Of a stretch of 64,000 bases of DNA, positions 37,987 through 46,844 are shown piece after piece. Position numbers and translations under genes: made by a program. Below the pieces are notes generated by a model. It saw only the letters and a program-made list of their open reading frames with translations, had not been told where the DNA came from and did no database searches. Source of the DNA: Palsa-295 sp963785585 (GTDB lineage Bacteria; Acidobacteriota; Terriglobia; Acidiferrales; UBA7541); assembly GCA_963785585.1 (NCBI GenBank), contig CAWAVW010000001.1:598381-662380 (forward strand), written 5' to 3'. Position 1 is the first letter of the stretch. Every line of letters begins with the position of its first letter.

Positions 37987-38270
37987 GGTCTGTGATGGAG
38001 TGTTTTCAAAGTGCCGAGTTTTGGGTGCGGCATTCCGGTGGTCTTACGTTGGATGCGAGAACTCCCCGGCAGATTCAGAAGATAACCCCTGAGGCTGACG
38101 CCGAAAGCTTGCGATTTTCGATAGGTTCTATCAGAGAAAAAGCCGGGTCTCTGGCCGGTGCCGCTTAGCGGAAGCACTTTGAGAGTCACTCATTATTGCA
38201 CAATTCGCGCGCCGCACGTGCGTCAGCGCACCCATTTGCCGCGGGCGGGGCCAGGTTATATGCTTTCGCA

Positions 38271-39608
38271 GTGGCGCCACGCACTCATCGCTCCCCCACT
38301 CCAGGACTGATTCTGGGTCTGATCATCACCTTAACGGCGGTGGTTTGCTACTCGGCCTACATCTCCCACCAGATTTCCGGACTGCGGGACCTGCAGAAAA
38401 ACCTCGTCGATCGCAACCGGAAGGATTCCATTCAGCTCCTCCGCATTCAAAATGATCTGAACTCGCTCGGCCTCGGCATGAGGGATATGCTCGGCGCCGA
38501 TTCGCAATATCCGATCTCGGCCTGGTCGAACCAATTCGATCGCATCCATCAGGATTTGGCCGCCGCTTTAATTCTGGAAGAGCAGCTTTCGCCGGACGTT
38601 CGCACCGCCGATCAGCGCCGGCTCCTCTCGAATATGTTTTCGCAATTCTGGGAAGCGTCGGAGAATACGTTCGAGCTTTCCGCGCAGCACGACGACCTGG
38701 CGGCCAAAGACGAAATTCGAAACGCGATGCAGCCCAGGCAGGAAGCGCTCAGTTACGCTGTGGCGCGCCTGCTCGTGGCAAACAACGACAGCGAAGAACA
38801 GGCGGCCGCGCAAGTTCGTGAAATCTACGATCGCGTCCAGCGCCAGGTGTATTTCTTTCTCACCGGCACTCTGGCCGCGATTCTCCTCACCAGTATTTAT
38901 TTGATTTCATCGAATCGCCGCTTGTTCGCCCAGCTCGCCGCGCTTTCCCGCCAGCGCAGCGATCTCGCGCAACAGTTAATCGCCACGCAGGAATCGACGC
39001 TGCGCCACATTTCGCGGGAACTGCACGATGAGTTCGGCCAGATCCTCACCGCCATCGGTTCGCTGCTCAGCCGCTCCGAACGCCTCGCTCCCGAGGGCTC
39101 CACGCTGCGCGCGGATCTTCACGAAGTCCGCGACATCACCCAGGCCACGTTGAATAATGTCCGCAGCCTCTCGCAGGCCCTGCATCCCGTGATGCTCGAG
39201 GAATCGGGCCTGGAAACCACGGTGGACTGGTACATTGCTACGGTGCGGAAACAGACCGGCGTCGATATTCACTACGAAAAAAGCGGCGAGATCTATCCCG
39301 TCGATGGCAGCGCCGCGATTCACATTTACCGTATCCTGCAGGAATCGCTGAACAATATGGCGCGCCACGCGAACGCGACGGAAGCCTGGGTTCGACTCCG
39401 ATACCGGCCGGCGCAATTCGAAATGGAAATTGAGGACAACGGCGCGGGCATCGAAGCGAGGCCCGTCGTCTCTGGCATGGGCATGGTGGCCATGCGCGAA
39501 CGCGCGGAGTTGCTGGGCGCTGAACTTGAAATCGCGCGCGCCCATCGCGGCGGCACGCGAGTGACTCTGCATGTGCCGCGGAACGGGACGGCTCCACATG
39601 GCAACTAA
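38271..39608 (+). CDS. sensor histidine kinase, NarX/LiaS type (HisKA_3)
   Basis: About 445 residues. One membrane helix near the N-terminus (GLILGLIITLTAVVCYSAY) and a second before the kinase (VYFFLTGTLAAILLTSIYLI) bound an extracytoplasmic helical sensor domain of about 180 residues. The phosphoacceptor is His252 in ISRELHDEFGQILTAIG. The ATPase has ILQESLNNMARHANA, IEDNGAGIE and GMGMVAMRERAELLGA. I choose the GTG at 38271; an in-frame TTG at 38196 adds an Ala-rich leader. It overlaps the response-regulator gene by 11 nt. The divergent efflux operon is the most likely target. Confidence 0.9.
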   Translation: MAPRTHRSPTPGLILGLIITLTAVVCYSAYISHQISGLRDLQKNLVDRNRKDSIQLLRIQNDLNSLGLGMRDMLGADSQYPISAWSNQFDRIHQDLAAALILEEQLSPDVRTADQRRLLSNMFSQFWEASENTFELSAQHDDLAAKDEIRNAMQPRQEALSYAVARLLVANNDSEEQAAAQVREIYDRVQRQVYFFLTGTLAAILLTSIYLISSNRRLFAQLAALSRQRSDLAQQLIATQESTLRHISRELHDEFGQILTAIGSLLSRSERLAPEGSTLRADLHEVRDITQATLNNVRSLSQALHPVMLEESGLETTVDWYIATVRKQTGVDIHYEKSGEIYPVDGSAAIHIYRILQESLNNMARHANATEAWVRLRYRPAQFEMEIEDNGAGIEARPVVSGMGMVAMRERAELLGAELEIARAHRGGTRVTLHVPRNGTAPHGN

Positions 39609-40227
39609 AATTTCAGTCCTGCTGGTCGACGATCACAGCCTCGTTCGCCGCGGCTTTCGCCGTATGCTCGAAGACGAATCCGATCTGGTCGTCGTGGGAG
39701 AAGCGGGCAGCGGCGAAGAAGCGATCCGCATGTCCAAAACTCTCAAGCCCAACGTGATCGTAATGGACTGCGCGCTTCCCGGCGCCAGCGGATTGGTGGC
39801 CACGCGCAAAATTTTGGAAGCCAATCCCGCCATCGCGGTGCTGATGCTCAGCATGCACTCCGAAGACACGCTCGTGCGGCAAGCTTTGGACGCCGGCGCC
39901 CGCGGATACGTGCTCAAGAGCGCCGTGGATTTGGAGCTGGCCGCGGCCATTCGCCGTGTGGCCGCCGGCGAACAAGTACTCGCGCCCGAATTGTCTCGGA
40001 ACTCCCAACTGAAAGGCGAAGCGAAGGCGCGCCTGACGGTTCGCGAACTGCAAATTCTTCAGTTGATCGTCGATGGAAAATCCAACAAGGAAATCGCCGG
40101 GCATTTTTCGCTCAGCGCCAACACCGTCGCCGTTCATCGCGCCAACATCATGGACGCTCTCGGCATTCACAAAACCGCCGAGCTCGTTGTCTACGCCATT
40201 CGAAACGGCCTGGTGAATATCTCCTAG
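39598..40227 (+). CDS. response regulator, NarL/FixJ family
   Basis: A 209-residue regulator. The receiver domain has the acidic pocket D11/D12 and the phosphoacceptor Asp57 in VIVMDCALPGASG, with Lys in GYVLKSA. The LuxR-type HTH is at the C-terminus (LTVRELQILQLIVDGKSNKEIAGHFSLSANTVAVHRANIM). It starts inside the kinase gene (11-nt overlap), so the pair is translationally coupled. It ends tail to tail with a DUF6496 gene, with stop codons overlapping by 4 nt. It probably controls the divergent RND operon. Confidence 0.94.
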   Translation: MATKISVLLVDDHSLVRRGFRRMLEDESDLVVVGEAGSGEEAIRMSKTLKPNVIVMDCALPGASGLVATRKILEANPAIAVLMLSMHSEDTLVRQALDAGARGYVLKSAVDLELAAAIRRVAAGEQVLAPELSRNSQLKGEAKARLTVRELQILQLIVDGKSNKEIAGHFSLSANTVAVHRANIMDALGIHKTAELVVYAIRNGLVNIS

Positions 40228-40424
40228 CTCGTTCCTCGGGAAGCTTTCTTCCTCGGAACCTTTGCGCCCCTCTTGCGCGCTTCCGAAAGGCCAATCGCAA
40301 TCGCCTGCTTGCGGCTGGTCACCAGGCCTCCCTTCCCGCCCTTGCCCGAATGAAGCGTGCCTCGCTTCTCTTTGTGCATCGCCCGCTTCACGCTGTTTCC
40401 CGCGGCCTTGCCGTATTTCGCCAT
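40224..40424 (-). CDS. DUF6496 small basic protein
   Basis: A 66-residue, strongly basic protein with the pattern VKRAMHKEKRGTLHSGKGGK then TSRKQAIAIGLSEARKRGA, which is the DUF6496 signature. Family members are small, Lys/Arg-rich and often described as possible nucleic-acid-binding proteins; the function is not established. The ATG at 40424 has a good GGAGGA site. Its stop overlaps that of the response-regulator gene on the opposite strand. Confidence 0.85.
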   Translation of the reverse strand: MAKYGKAAGNSVKRAMHKEKRGTLHSGKGGKGGLVTSRKQAIAIGLSEARKRGAKVPRKKASRGTS

Positions 40425-40756
40425 TGGACGTGTCCTCCAGCCTCAAATTTCGCCGATCCTGCCGCCGCAAATCGATCCGGAGATCCCCCTAGCGCCAACC
40501 AGGTGATACCGTACACTTGCACGGAACGCCGCAGATGCCGGGACAAATCTACAACACGCTGAACCCTCAACTCGCTGATAGCAAATAGTTTAGCGGCGGC
40601 GCAGCCTGCTGCCCCCGAATCGTTTGCCGCGAATCCAACCGGAACGCGACGGCGCCGCAGGGCTCGACCGCATCCGGCAAATCGCGCCAAAGATATTTGC
40701 GGAGTCGTTGTAGATTTTCAGCCGCACGCGCGTCGTACCATCAGGAGGAAACAACC
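40425..40756. other. intergenic region upstream of the DGPF gene
   Basis: I see no convincing gene here. Minus-strand frames of 80-100 codons cross it but lack ribosome sites and family motifs. It should hold the divergent promoters of the DUF6496 gene and the DGPF/ECF unit. The only clear signal is the strong AGGAGG site just before 40757. Confidence 0.5.
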
Positions 40757-41101
40757 ATGGAATTTCTGCTGCTGATATACGGAGACGAGAAGGAATACTT
40801 CGCCCTGCCCAAGGAGCAAACCGACGCAATGCATAAAGAATATTGGGCCTTCGGACAGAAACACGCGCACATCATCAAGGGCGCCAACGCGCTCCTGTCC
40901 GTGAACGATGCGAAAACCGTCCGCGTCCGCAACGGAAAGACTCTCACCACCGACGGGCCGTTCGCCGAAACAAAGGAACAGCTTGGCGGTTACTACCTCA
41001 TCGACGCGCCCAGTGTTCAAGACGCGATTGCCGCGGCAGCGCAGATACCCGGTGCGCGAAACGGTTCCATCGAAGTTCGGCCCATCATGAAGATTTCGTA
41101 G
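40757..41101 (+). CDS. YCII-related DGPF-domain protein
   Basis: A 114-residue single-domain protein. The diagnostic motif is LTTDGPFAETKEQLGGYYLID, and the start EFLLLIYGDEKEYF is typical of the YCII/DGPF family. Such proteins are found next to ECF42 sigma factors and are thought to have a ferredoxin-like fold; their biochemical role is not known. The start at 40757 follows a perfect AGGAGG. The sigma gene lies 107 nt downstream on the same strand, which fits the known ECF42-DGPF pairing. Confidence 0.93.
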   Translation: MEFLLLIYGDEKEYFALPKEQTDAMHKEYWAFGQKHAHIIKGANALLSVNDAKTVRVRNGKTLTTDGPFAETKEQLGGYYLIDAPSVQDAIAAAAQIPGARNGSIEVRPIMKIS

Positions 41102-41208
41102 TCGCGCTGCTGCTTTTCCTGTGGTGAAATCACGGGGCTCGCCCATGCTCCCCGCGCGCGTCATTCGTTAGCCGTCGCCGGCGGAGCCGTTGCGTACAGG
41201 CGCGCCCC

Positions 41209-42483
41209 GTGGATTTCTTGGTCGATCCCACACACATCGCCGAGCGCGTTTTCCGCGAAGAGGGAGCGCGCATCGTCGCTTCGTTGATCCGAATTTCGGG
41301 CTCTTTCGATTTGGCGGAAGAAGCGATGCAGGATGCTCTGGCCGCTTCTCTGGTCGCCTGGCCCGTGCGCGGTGTGCCGAATAATCCGGCCGCATGGATC
41401 ACCGCTGTGGCCCATCGCAAACTCATCGACTATGCGCGTCGGCGCCAAACGCGCACCGAAAAGCAAGATGCGCTTGCGCATCAGGCACGGAGAGCTCCGG
41501 TCGCCGCCAACGCGATCGAACCTACGGCAGAAGAAATGTCCGCCATCTATCCCGACGACCGTTTGCGCCTGATCTTCACGTGCTGCCATCCCGCGCTGTC
41601 TCGCGAAGCGCAAGTGGCGCTCACCCTGCGGACTCTCGGCGGCCTTACCACCGCGGAAATCGCGCGAGCGTTTCTGATGGCCGAACCTGCTCTCGCGCAG
41701 CGCCTCGTCCGCGCCAGGAAAAAAATCCGCGAAGCGAACATTCCCTACGAAGTTCCCGCGCAACCCGCGCTCGCCGAGCGTCTGGACAACGTCCAGAGCG
41801 TGATCTACTTGATTTTCAATGAAGGGTACGTCGCCAGTGAAGGTGAACGGCTCGTCCGCCGCGACCTGTGCGCCGAAGCGATCCGCCTCGCGCGCATGTT
41901 GTGCGAACTTCTTCCGAACGAACCGGAGAACGGGGGGCTCCTCGCGCTGATGCTGCTTCATGACGCGCGGCGCGATGCCCGCGCGAACGCCCAGGGCGAA
42001 CTCATCACGCTCGAGGAACAGGATCGGAGCCTGTGGAATCGCGACCAGATCCGCGAAGGCACGGAAATCGCCGAACGCGCTTTGCGATTGCGCGCCGTGG
42101 GGCCCTATCAATTGCAGGCGGCGATCGCGGCGGTTCACGGCGACGCGGCCCGCGCCGAAGACACCGATTGGGCGCAAATCGCTGCGCTCTACAATGTGCT
42201 CGCGCGCATTTCGCCCAGCCCCGTCGTGATGCTGAACCACGCTGTCGCCGTGGCGATGAGTGAAGGGTTCGACCGCGGACTCGCGATGATCGATGAGCTT
42301 GCGCCGTCCGCCGAACTCGACGGCTACTACCTCTTCCACGCCGCCCGCGCCGATCTGCTTCGCCGGCTGAACCGGCTCAACGAAGCCCGCGCCGCCTACG
42401 AACGCGCCATCGCCCTCACCACGAATCGCGTCGAGCGCGATTACCTCGTGCGCCGCCTCGCCGAAGTGAGCTGCGACCGCTGA
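41209..42483 (+). CDS. ECF42-type RNA polymerase sigma factor with C-terminal TPR-like extension
   Basis: A 424-residue sigma factor. Region 2 (FREEGARIVASLIRISGSFDLAEEAMQDA, ITAVAHRKLIDYARRR) and region 4 (ALTLRTLGGLTTAEIARAFLMAE, QRLVRARKKIREANIPYEVP) occupy the first 190 residues. The rest is the DUF6596/TPR-like extension (YLIFNEGYVASEGERLVRRDLC, LMLLHDARRDAR, NHAVAVAMSEGFDRGLAMID) that defines the ECF42 group. Published work on that group describes the extension as essential and finds DGPF genes as targets. The GTG start at 41209 lacks a strong ribosome site. No anti-sigma gene is adjacent, as expected for this group. Confidence 0.93.
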   Translation: MDFLVDPTHIAERVFREEGARIVASLIRISGSFDLAEEAMQDALAASLVAWPVRGVPNNPAAWITAVAHRKLIDYARRRQTRTEKQDALAHQARRAPVAANAIEPTAEEMSAIYPDDRLRLIFTCCHPALSREAQVALTLRTLGGLTTAEIARAFLMAEPALAQRLVRARKKIREANIPYEVPAQPALAERLDNVQSVIYLIFNEGYVASEGERLVRRDLCAEAIRLARMLCELLPNEPENGGLLALMLLHDARRDARANAQGELITLEEQDRSLWNRDQIREGTEIAERALRLRAVGPYQLQAAIAAVHGDAARAEDTDWAQIAALYNVLARISPSPVVMLNHAVAVAMSEGFDRGLAMIDELAPSAELDGYYLFHAARADLLRRLNRLNEARAAYERAIALTTNRVERDYLVRRLAEVSCDR

Positions 42484-42510
42484 ACTCGGAAAATTCCGGC
42501 GGCGCTCGAA

Positions 42511-45500
42511 TTACTTTCCTGCGGTTTTGCCGGCCGCGGCATCCAGCAAAATTTCAAACGAATGCGTCCCTGCAGGAATCTCGTACATCGATTCCGAACC
42601 CGCCGTCGTCGCCTTCAGAGTTGCGTTCAGAGTCGCATTCTTTGTAAGTGGCCGCCCGTCGATTGAAAAACTCCCCGCTCGCTGCGGCGTAAGCGGCAGC
42701 TCGCCGCGCGCGTTCGCCGGAATCGTCACCGTCCACGACGCCGTCTTGCCATTCACCGTCCACTTGGATTTCACCGTGCCGTACGACGACTCGTAAGACA
42801 AATCCACGCTGCCCAACCGCGGGTCGAAATTCGGCCGCAACAAAATCGTATGAAACCCGGCATCGGATTCCACCGTATCGATTCCCGCAGCGCGCCGGTA
42901 AATCCAATCCGCCACCGCGCCATACGCATAGTGGTTGTACGAATTCATTCCCGGCTCGCCGAGCATCTTGTCGCCGTTCCACCGTTCCCACATCGTCGTC
43001 GCGCCCTTATCCACCAGATATCCCCAAGACGGGTATTCGGTGTTCAGCAACAACTGATAGGCCACGTCGGCATGCCCCGTATCGCTGAGCGATTCGAGCA
43101 GGTACGGCGTCCCCAAGAATCCCGTGCCCAGCCGCCCGTGGTTTGCGGCAATCAAATCCACCAGCCGTTTCGCCGCCAGAGGCCGTAAAGCATCGGGCAG
43201 CAAATTCATGTGCAGCGCCAGCACGTAGGTCGTTTGCGTATCCTTTGGTTCTTTGGAAACGTCCTCAGGCTTCGGATCGAACGGCGACGGCGGTTGCACC
43301 GCGCCCACGAACCCATCCGGGCGGACGTATGCTTTCTGAAATGCCGCGCGAATTTCTGCGAACAGCTCCGCGTATTTTTGTTCCGCTTCCTTTTTTCCGG
43401 TCGCGTGCGCCATCTGCCGCATCAGGTCCACGTCATACGCCCAGTACGCCGTAGCGATCAGATCTTCGGGCGACGGTCCTTCCGGCGCCAGCCAGTCGCC
43501 AAACGGTATGCCGTAATTCTTCTTCCACAAATGATCCGGGTTGTCCGCTTCGATTTTCGCCAGATACTTTTCCATCGCCGCCCAATTCTGTTCCACGATT
43601 CGCGTGTCTCCCGTCTGAATCCAAGACGTCCAGGGAATCACCACGCCCGCGTCGCTCCATCCCGTGCCATAGCCCGGATTCGGCGCGCTCGTGCCCGGCG
43701 CAAAAATGCCGTACATCGGCGTGCCCACCTGCGTTCCCGCCAGATCCGCCGCAAATTTCTGCGAAAACGTTGTGAGGTCCATGTTGAACGCGGCAGCGCG
43801 CCAGAAAACCTGTGCGTCGGCGGCCCAGCCCAGGCGCTCGTCGCGTTGCGGGCAATCCGTGGGCACTCCCACAAAGTTCGACCGCTGCCCCCACAAAATG
43901 TTGCTCCAGAGCTGATTGATCAGCGCGCTGCCGGTTTTCAATTCGGCGGTGAACGGCGCGGCGGTGTGAAACACCACGGCTCGGACGGAATCGTTTGCCG
44001 GCGCCGTGGGCAGGCCCGTCAACTCCACGTACCGGAATCCGTGAAACGTGAAGCGCGGTTGATATTCCTCCGCACCCTTCCCGGCAAGCACGAAATGGTC
44101 CGTCGCTTTCGCGGTACGCAAATTGTCCGTGTACATCGTGCCGTCGGCGTTCAACACTTCCGCGAAACGAAGCTGCACGTCGGTTCCCGCCGGTCCAGAC
44201 ACACGCAGCCGTGCCACTCCGCCGAGATTCTGCCCAAAGTCATAAATGTAAACGCCGGGCCTTGGATTTGTGACCGCCTTCGCGACCAGAACCTTTTCTT
44301 CGCGGATCGGCTGAAAATATTGCGGCACGATGTGGGGCTCCTTCGGCTGCACAATCTCGGCCGCAGCCCACTTCGCATCCGAAAATTGTGCGTCGTCCCA
44401 TCCACGCTGCTCCCGCCGCGCGTCGTAGGTTTCGCCGTCGTAGATTTCCGCAAACGTGATCGGGGAAACGTCCGCCTTCCACGAATCGTCGGTCGCGATC
44501 CACTCGAGCGATCCGTCCTTGTATTCAATCCGAAGTTGCGCGCGCAAAGCCGTCGGCGTGTCGCCGTAGTTGTAGCCCTGTCCAAACCACATCAGCGGCG
44601 TCGTGTACCAGCCCGGCGCCAGAAATGCGCCCATCGCGTTCGCTCCCGCTTTCAGTTGCGAGGTAACGTCGTACACCTGATACGGCACGTGTTCGCGAAA
44701 ATCCATCCAGCCCGGCGCCAGAATCTCGTCACCCACGCGTTTGCCGTTCAGGTGAAATTCGTAGGCGCCGAGCGCCGTGGCGTACAGGCGTGCTGACGCG
44801 ATTTGTTTTTCGATAGCGAACTCGCGGCGTAATAGTTTTACCGTCCCGGTCTGCCACGGCTTGCCCAGCGGTTGCGGGATTCCCGTCTCCGCTTTTCCTT
44901 CCGTGTACGGAACCGCGTCTGCCCACGTCCGGTCGTCAAACGCGAGAGCTTGCCAATCGCCGCTTGCATTCACCGCAGACTTCCATCCGGTGTCGCCCGT
45001 TTTTACCAGCTGAATCGAACCATCCGCGAACTCGATATAAAGCGTCGCGTTCACGGGCGTCTGGCTGTGATTTTCCTTCGGGTCGCCCGGTTCGCCGTAC
45101 AGCGCCACATCGATGGCGACCGAGTTCTTGCCGCTCTTTAACGCGTTCGTCACGTCCTGCCGCTTATATTTTTTCCAGGCAAGTTGTTTCCACGCGGGCA
45201 AAGGATCGGCCTGCAGAACTTGTTTGCCGTTGATCCACGCGGACGCGCTGTCTTCGCCGGTCACAAACAAGTCGGCGCGCTTCACGGCTTTCGCAACTTC
45301 AAAGCCCCGCCGAAAATTATGATGCGTGTCGCCCGTCGCTTGAAAATCCGCAATCGTCGGGCCGGTGATCCATGCCGCGTCCGCTTCTCGGATGGCCCGC
45401 TCCTCACGCTCTTCGTAACCGATCCATTTCGCCTGCCAGTTCCGCGAATCGAGCAGCCCCGTTTCAAACCAGGTCGCGTCGCTCGGCGGATACGGCTTAC

Positions 45501-45873
45501 CGTCCTTGTCCCAAATCAACACGCGCCAGAAATATCGCTTCTCCGCCTGCAGCGCTGGCCCGTCGTAGGGCACGTTGATGGAAGCATCCGATGTCTTCCG
45601 CCCGCTGTCCCACACGTCGAACTTTCCGGCGCGCAAGCCGCCTTCGCTCGAGGCGATCTGAATCTCATACCCCGTCTGCGCCGCGCCCGTTCGCGCGTCC
45701 TGCAGCTTCCACGAAAAATTCGGCCGCGCCGAATCAATGCCCAGCGGCCTCACGAGCGAATCCGTCTTCAGCGCGAATGGCTTTCCCACGGCACCTTGCG
45801 AAAACGCCGCCGTGGCCGTCACCATCGCAATTCCCAGCACCAACACAATCCTAAGCACCAACCGTTTTTTCAT
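42511..45873 (-). CDS. GH78 alpha-L-rhamnosidase, secreted
   Basis: A 1120-residue exported enzyme. The signal peptide is MKKRLVLRIVLVLGIAMVTATAAFS. Fibronectin-like and beta-sandwich domains follow (RPNFSWKLQD, ASARLYATALGAYEFHLNGKRVGDEILAPGW). The (alpha/alpha)6 catalytic barrel has the hallmark VPTDCPQRDERLGWAADAQV, whose acidic residues include the general acid, and ATTMWERWNGDK with SYNHYAYGAV near the end. It releases terminal rhamnose from plant glycosides or polysaccharides. The ATG at 45873 follows GGCGGAGCC. It stands alone, with no transporter or regulator beside it. Confidence 0.95.
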   Translation of the reverse strand: MKKRLVLRIVLVLGIAMVTATAAFSQGAVGKPFALKTDSLVRPLGIDSARPNFSWKLQDARTGAAQTGYEIQIASSEGGLRAGKFDVWDSGRKTSDASINVPYDGPALQAEKRYFWRVLIWDKDGKPYPPSDATWFETGLLDSRNWQAKWIGYEEREERAIREADAAWITGPTIADFQATGDTHHNFRRGFEVAKAVKRADLFVTGEDSASAWINGKQVLQADPLPAWKQLAWKKYKRQDVTNALKSGKNSVAIDVALYGEPGDPKENHSQTPVNATLYIEFADGSIQLVKTGDTGWKSAVNASGDWQALAFDDRTWADAVPYTEGKAETGIPQPLGKPWQTGTVKLLRREFAIEKQIASARLYATALGAYEFHLNGKRVGDEILAPGWMDFREHVPYQVYDVTSQLKAGANAMGAFLAPGWYTTPLMWFGQGYNYGDTPTALRAQLRIEYKDGSLEWIATDDSWKADVSPITFAEIYDGETYDARREQRGWDDAQFSDAKWAAAEIVQPKEPHIVPQYFQPIREEKVLVAKAVTNPRPGVYIYDFGQNLGGVARLRVSGPAGTDVQLRFAEVLNADGTMYTDNLRTAKATDHFVLAGKGAEEYQPRFTFHGFRYVELTGLPTAPANDSVRAVVFHTAAPFTAELKTGSALINQLWSNILWGQRSNFVGVPTDCPQRDERLGWAADAQVFWRAAAFNMDLTTFSQKFAADLAGTQVGTPMYGIFAPGTSAPNPGYGTGWSDAGVVIPWTSWIQTGDTRIVEQNWAAMEKYLAKIEADNPDHLWKKNYGIPFGDWLAPEGPSPEDLIATAYWAYDVDLMRQMAHATGKKEAEQKYAELFAEIRAAFQKAYVRPDGFVGAVQPPSPFDPKPEDVSKEPKDTQTTYVLALHMNLLPDALRPLAAKRLVDLIAANHGRLGTGFLGTPYLLESLSDTGHADVAYQLLLNTEYPSWGYLVDKGATTMWERWNGDKMLGEPGMNSYNHYAYGAVADWIYRRAAGIDTVESDAGFHTILLRPNFDPRLGSVDLSYESSYGTVKSKWTVNGKTASWTVTIPANARGELPLTPQRAGSFSIDGRPLTKNATLNATLKATTAGSESMYEIPAGTHSFEILLDAAAGKTAGK

Positions 45874-46012
45874 GGCTCCGCCTTCCGCGCATAGTATCAA
45901 CAAATCGCGCTCAATCGCGTCCAGAGACATTTTGGGATCGTCAAACAATAATTTGGCGCGGGATAAGGCAACAAAGGGTCATGCGAAGAAGTTCGGTGAA
46001 GCAGACGCGTGC

Positions 46013-46408
46013 CTACGTGCGAGGGCTGGGACGGCTCGCCAGAATCAATCCCGCCGATTCAGCAAATCGCCGGAAGTCTTGGTCGCGCGTGACCAACTGG
46101 ATTCCCGCATCGAGGCAACTTTGCGCGATCAACGCGTCGCCTAGCCTGGCTTTTCGCTTTTTGCCAGGCACCTCAGCGCGCAATTCGCCGGCGCGCTGCC
46201 AGTAGCCGGGCGAGATTTCCAGCGCGGGCACCTCGCACAAAGTCTGCGCCACCGCCGGCGGAAGTTTGGGTGCGCTCAAAAGCTCCGTGAGGACGACGGG
46301 CACCATCACGACCTGCCGTTCCTCGAGGGCCCGGTCCAGTGTTTGCACGTCCACGCCGCCATCGCCTTCCAGATACGCAATCCACGTGCTCGTGTCCGCA
46401 GCGATCAC
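46013..46408 (-). CDS. vapC: PIN-domain ribonuclease toxin (VapC-like)
   Basis: A 131-residue PIN-domain protein. The acidic quartet is visible: Asp5 (MIAADTSTW), Glu42 (VVLTELLSAP), Asp91 (LGDALIAQSC) and Asp109 (LVTRDQDF). VapC toxins cut tRNA or rRNA when freed from their antitoxin. The start overlaps the antitoxin stop by 4 bp (ATGA). The pair lies just left of the tRNA-Asn fragment, thus outside the inferred island. Confidence 0.92.
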   Translation of the reverse strand: MIAADTSTWIAYLEGDGGVDVQTLDRALEERQVVMVPVVLTELLSAPKLPPAVAQTLCEVPALEISPGYWQRAGELRAEVPGKKRKARLGDALIAQSCLDAGIQLVTRDQDFRRFAESAGLILASRPSPRT

Positions 46409-46608
46409 CGGTCGGCCTTCAGTTCCGCCGCCGTCCGCGAGAATTGAACCTTTCCTCGGAGCGTTCGCAAGCGAGCGTACGTTTGCGATGCAGCAATCAG
46501 CTGCAGGCCGGCGCGGACGGTCTGGGTCACGCCGCTTCCGCTCGCGCGTTGCGCCTTATCGAGCAAATCGACCGGCACTTCGAGCGTGATTTTGCGTGTT
46601 GAGCGCAT
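46405..46608 (-). CDS. vapB: VapB-type antitoxin
   Basis: A 67-residue protein starting RSTRKITLEVPVDLLDKAQRA, a ribbon-helix-helix pattern, followed by a region for toxin contact (LRTLRGKVQFSRTAAELKADR). It should bind the downstream VapC and its own promoter. The ATG at 46608 is only about 10 nt from the -10 box, so the leader is very short. A longer in-frame extension to 46779 is rejected because it would read through the promoter. Confidence 0.88.
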   Translation of the reverse strand: MRSTRKITLEVPVDLLDKAQRASGSGVTQTVRAGLQLIAASQTYARLRTLRGKVQFSRTAAELKADR

Positions 46609-46617
46609 CGAAGGCGA

Positions 46618-46654
46618 ATTATACCATATCAGGTACCAGCATACGATATGGTGT
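46618..46654 (-). promoter_or_regulatory. vapBC promoter with overlapping palindromic operator
   Basis: Read on the minus strand, TGGTATAAT forms an extended -10 element (TATAAT at complement 46618-46623). An inverted repeat, ACCATATC at 46623-46630 and GATATGGT at 46645-46652 with a 14-nt spacer, overlaps the -10 and the spacer. One more matching base lies outside each arm. Autoregulation by VapBC complexes is known for such loci, so this is a good operator candidate. No consensus -35 is evident. Confidence 0.6.
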
Positions 46655-46799
46655 CCGAACCGGCGACAGATCCACAACCGTCGAACGTCAATGATTTTCG
46701 CGGATAAAACAGCGTGCAATCGATACAGGAAGCTCGAACGTCCAGAGAGGCGAAGCGCGAGTGCACAACGCAGATGCAAACACCGCGCCTAGAAAAAGG

Positions 46800-46844
46800 T
46801 GGCTCCCCGGGCTAGATTCGAACTAGCAACCCTTCGGTTAACAG
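46800..46844 (-). tRNA. 3' fragment of tRNA-Asn(GTT): attachment-site scar
   Basis: Read on the minus strand these 45 nt are the 3' part of a tRNA-Asn: the anticodon loop CTGTTAA (anticodon GTT), the 3' anticodon stem, a perfect T-arm (GCTAG/CTAGC around TTCGAAT), the acceptor strand CCGGGGA, discriminator G and CCA. The 5' half is absent; beyond 46844 the match stops. A 3' half breaking at the anticodon loop is the usual product of tyrosine-recombinase integration. Given the strand, the integrated element should lie to the right and end at an intact tRNA-Asn beyond the window. Confidence 0.85.

Noticed and set aside
38120..38132. GATAG-GTT-CTATC as operator of the two-component system
   Set aside because: Arms of 5 bp are too short to separate from chance in a 284-bp gap.
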